Shown here one piece after another: positions 60,502 to 64,000 of a DNA stretch of 64,000 nucleotides; position 1 is the first letter of the stretch, and every line of letters starts with the position of its first letter. Location: positions 1 through 64,000 of the forward strand of contig CAJTVE010000003.1 in the NCBI GenBank assembly GCA_910579655.1. Reading direction: 5' to 3'. Made by a program: the position numbers and the translations under genes. The notes beneath the pieces were generated by a model, which did not search any database, was not told where the DNA came from, and was given only the letters and a program-made list of their open reading frames with translations. The DNA is from an uncultured Allobaculum sp. (GTDB lineage Bacteria; Bacillota_I; Bacilli_A; Erysipelotrichales; Erysipelotrichaceae).

Positions 60502-61275
60502 CTACTCCTGTTCTCTACTCTTGCTGCCTGCTCCATTCCCCTGATCCTTGGCTTCTTTGATGGAGTTGCGATCTGGATTCTGTGGTTCATCCTTCATGAT
60601 CCGGCCTATTTTTTCCTGCCAGGTTTTACGCCGATTCGGATCGAGACCTTCAGACTGAAGGACAATCTCTTTGGAGGTGATTTTGGAAGCTTTTGGTTTT
60701 GAGGCTGGCTGATACGAAGATCCCGCTTCAGCGACCATCATGTTTTTTTGTCCAGACGGATTCGATTTTTGAAGGACAGACGGATAGTCGACAGTCTTTA
60801 GAACCTTTACATTCTTCTTTCTGGAAGCTGGTTCTGATTCACTCAAAGCTGGTTTTGGTTTTGACAGAGATGAAGATCCAATGACAGGAGAAGAGTCTGC
60901 CGATCCATACTGGCCAGTTAAGGCATCGATCACTTTCTGGCACTCATCTTTATCTTTGATCAGGCCAAACAGATACTGAATAAAACTTCTCTTCTCTACA
61001 TCTTCACCAAAAAAATACGCGAAGTACTCTTCTTTGGTTAACTTTGGGCTGTAAACTCTTGTAATCGCATTTTTAAAATAACCAAAGCCGCGCAGCTCGA
61101 CAATGCCTTTGTTTACAAGTCTTGTCAGGATATTATTGGCTGTATTGCGGTTAAGTTCCTGGCCCGGAAAAATCTCCTTGTAATGCCCCTGCAAGTCTGA
61201 AATGGCTGCCGGTTCCTTAAAATCCCATAGTGTGAGCATGATTTTGAATTCGTTGCCTTTTAATTCACGTAACAT
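60502..61275 (-). CDS. BlaI/MecI/CopY-family-like regulator with disordered tail
   Basis: 257 residues. The first 90 residues form a winged helix like BlaI/MecI/CopY: KIMLTLWDFKEPAAISDLQ, NTANNILTRLVNKGIVELRG and the wing ending YSPKLTKEEYFAYFF. The normal family length is about 125. The remaining 140 residues are Ser-, Lys- and Pro-rich and likely disordered. No blaR-type sensor protease or ATPase pump adjoins, so its regulon is unknown. GGAGAGG lies 10 bases before the ATG at 61275. Solitary gene. Confidence 0.75.
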   Translation of the reverse strand: MLRELKGNEFKIMLTLWDFKEPAAISDLQGHYKEIFPGQELNRNTANNILTRLVNKGIVELRGFGYFKNAITRVYSPKLTKEEYFAYFFGEDVEKRSFIQYLFGLIKDKDECQKVIDALTGQYGSADSSPVIGSSSLSKPKPALSESEPASRKKNVKVLKTVDYPSVLQKSNPSGQKNMMVAEAGSSYQPASKPKASKITSKEIVLQSEGLDPNRRKTWQEKIGRIMKDEPQNPDRNSIKEAKDQGNGAGSKSREQE

Positions 61276-61740
61276 CCAATTGGCACCTCTCCATCCCGTT
61301 GTCAGGGTACTGTTTCGCTTACATTACTATTCATCAGGATAGAAGTCCAATTAAGGCCTTCATTTTGTTCTTACATTTTTATTGTTTTATGACTATTTAT
61401 GCTTTTATTTCAGATATGTGATCTTTGATTCTGATTTATGCATAATTTTATGTTTTAATTAAAAATTACACTTACGTCAATTGACTGTCATGGTATCATC
61501 CAAACAGCAGGCTGACAGGAAGATGGCATCCTGATATTCAAATTACAGGATGCACGCTACTTATTTAGATATCATCAAACTGATATATTCATAATTTTCA
61601 GAGTTAGTCCTTTATTTATCGTCAATATACGGTTCCTGCTAAAAAACCAGAGTGTTTTTAACCTGAGGTCTCGATCGAATCGGTTTCCAGCTTCTTTTTG
61701 CTTTCTTCTCTTTGCTTTCTTTTGGCAGATTTCATCAGAC
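61276..61740. other. intergenic region upstream of the BlaI-like gene
   Basis: No gene. A perfect 10-bp palindrome GTCAATTGAC lies at 61476-61485. The minus-strand half forms TTGACG, which with a 17-base spacer and TAAAAC (61457-61452) makes a promoter candidate for the BlaI-like gene. An 8-bp hairpin GCATCCTG/CAGGATGC at 61526-61553 has no T-tract. Confidence 0.4.
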
Positions 61741-61783
61741 AAAAAAAAGGTCCCAGATTCTGATCAATCAGAACCTGAGACCT
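61741..61783 (-). terminator. terminator of infC-rpmI-rplT
   Basis: A long stem (AGGTCTCAGGTTCTGAT with nearly perfect partner) with eight T on the minus strand, 18 bases past the rplT stop. Confidence 0.9.
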
Positions 61784-61800
61784 GAAGTGTTCTTTGAAAC

Positions 61801-62160
61801 TTACTTGGCGAGAGCGGCTTTTGCTTCATCAACGATTTTTGTGAAGCCAGCAGCATCATGGATAGCCATTTCGGATAACATCTTACGGTTGATATCGATG
61901 TTAGCCAGTTTCAGACCGTGCATGAGTCTGGAATAGGAAATATCGTTCATGCGGGCTGCAGCGTTGATACGTGCAATCCAGATTTTACGCATATTGCCTT
62001 TCAGTTTACGACGGTCATTGTATGCATATTTAAAGCTGTGCATAACCTGCTCATTAGCAGTTTTGTACAGGGTATGTTTACTTCCAAAGTAACCTTTAGC
62101 AAGTTTTAAGACTTTTTTTCTTCTTCTGCGGGAGACTACTCCACCTTTTACTCTTGGCAT
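61801..62160 (-). CDS. rplT: 50S ribosomal protein L20
   Basis: 119 residues, basic, with the family start MPRVKGGVVSRRRRKKVLK and helical C-terminus. Binds 23S rRNA early in assembly and represses its own operon through the leader in Bacillota. GAGGAGG is 11 bases upstream of the ATG. Confidence 0.98.
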   Translation of the reverse strand: MPRVKGGVVSRRRRKKVLKLAKGYFGSKHTLYKTANEQVMHSFKYAYNDRRKLKGNMRKIWIARINAAARMNDISYSRLMHGLKLANIDINRKMLSEMAIHDAAGFTKIVDEAKAALAK

Positions 62161-62178
62161 ATTCTCTTAATCCTCCTC

Positions 62179-62373
62179 TTATTTCACAAGCATGTCTTTG
62201 ATTCTTTTATAGTCGCTGTGGTCAACAATTCCAGATTTGGCCAGGTGGCGTCTCTGGTCTTTTGTCTTCCCATGGAAACGATGAGAAGTATAAGCGTGAT
62301 GTCTTTTCAGTTTTCCGGATCCGGTTTTCTTAACACGTTTTGCCAGACCTCTGTGGCTTTTCATTTTTGGCAT
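62179..62373 (-). CDS. rpmI: 50S ribosomal protein L35
   Basis: 64 residues, MPKMKSHRGLAKRVKKTGSG start and RRHLAKSGIVD, as in the family. AAGGAG is 9 bases before the ATG. Between infC and rplT in the standard order, 18 bases before rplT. Confidence 0.98.
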   Translation of the reverse strand: MPKMKSHRGLAKRVKKTGSGKLKRHHAYTSHRFHGKTKDQRRHLAKSGIVDHSDYKRIKDMLVK

Positions 62374-62396
62374 GTGAATTTCTCCTTCTTTATGGT

Positions 62397-62966
62397 TCAG
62401 TTCTTATCAGGCGCTGGTGCCTGTTTCTTTTTCTGCGGTGCAAGGACAATGGACATTACATTGCCTTCGAGTGACGGTTTCTTTTCCACCACTGCGATAT
62501 CCTTTACCTGCTCGAGAAAGTCGTTCATAATCTGACGGCCAACATCCTGACGCGTCATCATACGTCCGCGGAATCGCATATCAATTTTGACTTTCATGCC
62601 CTGCTCAATCCATTTACGAACCTGGCGGAGCTTGGTTTCAAAATCATGCGTATCCACTACAGGAGAAAGACGGAGCGATTTCAGCTCAACTGTGTGCTGT
62701 TTACGCTTTGCTTCCTTTTCTTTTTTCTGCTGTTCAAAGTGGTATTTACCATAGTTGAGGACTTTGCAGACAGCCGGACGAGCTTTAGGAGCCACACAAA
62801 GCAGATCCAGATTCTGTCTGTACGCAATGTCCAGAGCCTCATTTCTGGATTTAACTCCTAATTGTTTTCCATTGGCATCGATGACCAGGACTTCCCGAAA
62901 CGGGATTTTTTCATTATAGAGATCATCGTTGACATTGTTAGGGACAACTTTTCGGTTATTGATAAT
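62397..62966 (-). CDS. infC: translation initiation factor IF-3
   Basis: 189 residues from an ATT start. The N-domain has NEKIPFREVLVIDANGKQLG, the linker a Lys-rich helix, and the C-domain KSLRLSPVVDTHDFETKLRQV and GRMMTRQDVG. The nearest ATG in frame (62984) has no ribosome binding site; AAAGGAAGG lies 6 bases before the ATT at 62966. IF-3 is known to start with ATT in other bacteria for self-control, so ATT is preferred. The frame is open to 63176, but that stretch contains the promoter. Confidence 0.93.
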   Translation of the reverse strand: MINNRKVVPNNVNDDLYNEKIPFREVLVIDANGKQLGVKSRNEALDIAYRQNLDLLCVAPKARPAVCKVLNYGKYHFEQQKKEKEAKRKQHTVELKSLRLSPVVDTHDFETKLRQVRKWIEQGMKVKIDMRFRGRMMTRQDVGRQIMNDFLEQVKDIAVVEKKPSLEGNVMSIVLAPQKKKQAPAPDKN

Positions 62967-63118
62967 TGAATACCTTCCTTTCATGAATCCATAAAAAAAT
63001 GGGCGCAGAGCGCACCCGTCGTATACCGTTTTCGAATCGATTGGAATTCGAATGGCATCGAACCCATGTATCTCAAATACATCAGGTGAGAAGGGGTGCT
63101 TCTTCTTTCCATTTCTTA
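62967..63118 (-). ncRNA. L20-type leader of infC-rpmI-rplT
   Basis: About 150 untranslated bases between the predicted transcription start and infC. They contain GAAGCACCCCTTCTCACCTG-like pairing regions followed by a terminator hairpin just before the infC ribosome binding site. Position and layout match the L20 autoregulatory leader of Bacillota. A covariance-model match has not been run. Confidence 0.6.
62993..63017 (-). terminator. attenuator terminator in the infC leader
   Basis: GC-rich hairpin (GGGTGCGC-TCT-GCGCCC, imperfect) followed by seven T on the minus strand, 26 bases before the infC start. Confidence 0.7.
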
Positions 63119-63125
63119 CCGAGTC

Positions 63126-63154
63126 ATCATACTCAATTGACTCAGTTGTGTCAA
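63126..63154 (-). promoter_or_regulatory. promoter of infC-rpmI-rplT
   Basis: Minus strand consensus TTGACA (63154-63149), 17-base spacer, TATGAT (63131-63126). Confidence 0.85.
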
Positions 63155-63176
63155 ACTTTAATGCCCATTTCGACAT

Positions 63177-64000
63177 TTTTCCTTATTTTGACAGAAATAT
63201 CCTATTTTCCACAAGGATATTCCTGCTTTTCTCTTTAGTCAGCGTTCCGGGCTGTATCTTCCTGTCCTGTTTGACTCAGATCCCGGTCTTGCCTGAGCTG
63301 CTCCAATATTTCTATTTCATTATCGCCATACGTTACTTCCTTCTGTCCCTGTCCGATATCCTCCATCTATCTCCACCAAAGCGCAGAAAGAATTTATTGA
63401 ACCGATAAAATAAACAGCAGCAGAGTTTCCTGAATTCAGTCTGTCTCCAAATCCACATCCATCCAAACTTGAAATCACCACATAGTACGGTTTAAATAAA
63501 ACAGACCCAGCAGTCATTATAAATATAGTCCAGTCTTCGCAGACCCAGCCGGTAAAAACTAAATCAACAAGACATATACTCTCAGCCAGGCTATCAGAAA
63601 ACAGACACTATAAAGGAGAAAATGGACTATGAATATGATTGAAATCAAATCTCAGAGAGATTGAACCTTTCTGTCCATTGTTTTCAATTGAAAATAAGTC
63701 TCAAATTCTAAATCTGCAAATAGCGAATCATGGCCAGCGTGGTATCATTCTGACCCTGAAAATTGTCATGGTGTTTCTTTGTTCTGTGGATCTGTCCACG
63801 ATCGATTCTGTGTATATTTTCATCAGTGCTCTGGCCGCACTCACCATCCACGCCGAATACAGCCCATTTGAAAAAATGTAAACGGTTCAAGTTGTGAAAT
63901 TCAGAAGTTTTGACAGGTTCCTGATTCTTCTTATGTTCAGGAAATTGCCCTGATAAAATAGGCCTGCTTATCAAAATCTAATCTGAATCGCAAACAGGAT
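63177..64000. other. final stretch with no supported gene
   Basis: An AAAGGAG site near 63614 is followed only by frames of 6 and 11 codons (MDYEYD; MNMIEIKSQRD). A larger plus-strand frame (63639-63881) has no site of its own. Nothing else is recognisable; the next gene may lie beyond the window. Confidence 0.4.

Noticed and set aside
62967..63176. N-terminal extension of IF-3 to 259 residues
   Set aside because: The stretch contains a consensus promoter, leader and attenuator, and the extra residues do not match IF-3.
63639..63881. 80-codon frame near the right edge
   Set aside because: No ribosome binding site of its own and no recognisable pattern; the nearby AAAGGAG serves only frames of 6-11 codons.

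Overview
The window is a chromosomal segment of a low-to-mid GC Gram-positive bacterium (Bacillota). The single-chain PurL, the pur gene order and overlaps, the PlsY and IF3-L35-L20 genes, the CIRCE box and the mix of small membrane proteins fit an anaerobic gut Erysipelotrichia-like organism. That placement is inference; no rRNA or other decisive marker lies in the window. There are about 46 supported genes, no tRNA or rRNA, no intact insertion sequence and no CRISPR array.

Layout. 0.7-9.3 kb: an RlmD/TrmA-type rRNA methyltransferase, a coiled-coil protein, a 26-residue membrane peptide, a histidine phosphatase, PlsY and a heterodimeric ABC exporter pair. 9.8-17 kb: a GH2 glycosidase, then a sugar-acid module (IlvD/Edd dehydratase, GntP permease, FadR-type regulator). 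17.5-26.6 kb: hisS-aspS, a decayed DUF3800 locus, a tiny lipoprotein, a queuosine salvage pair (Tgt plus a VUT/YhhQ transporter) and htpG under a CIRCE element. 27-36.7 kb: a MATE pump, a divergent AraC regulator and GH106-like glycosidase, a type I DAHP synthase and a C_GCAxxG_C_C protein. 37.4-44.7 kb: a DUF2812 protein with an M29 aminopeptidase, a FeoB-associated Cys-rich protein next to canonical purF, CorA and an FRG-domain protein.

45.2-60.2 kb is an almost complete IMP pathway: purE-purL-purF2-purM-purN-purH-purD-fhs on the minus strand, divergent from purC-purB. Canonical purF lies 3 kb downstream of fhs. fhs supplies the one-carbon units used by PurN and PurH. No purK is present.

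The most unusual item is the second PurF (purF2), translationally coupled between purL and purM. It keeps the four [4Fe-4S] cysteines, but Ala stands where the catalytic N-terminal Cys belongs. The oxyanion-hole Asn is also lost, and the PRPP loop is altered. It looks like a glutaminase-dead pseudoenzyme or repurposed PRTase inside the purine operon.

60.5-63.2 kb: a BlaI-like regulator with a long disordered tail, then infC-rpmI-rplT with a strong promoter, an L20-type leader and attenuator, and a probable ATT start for infC. The last 0.8 kb holds no gene that I can support.
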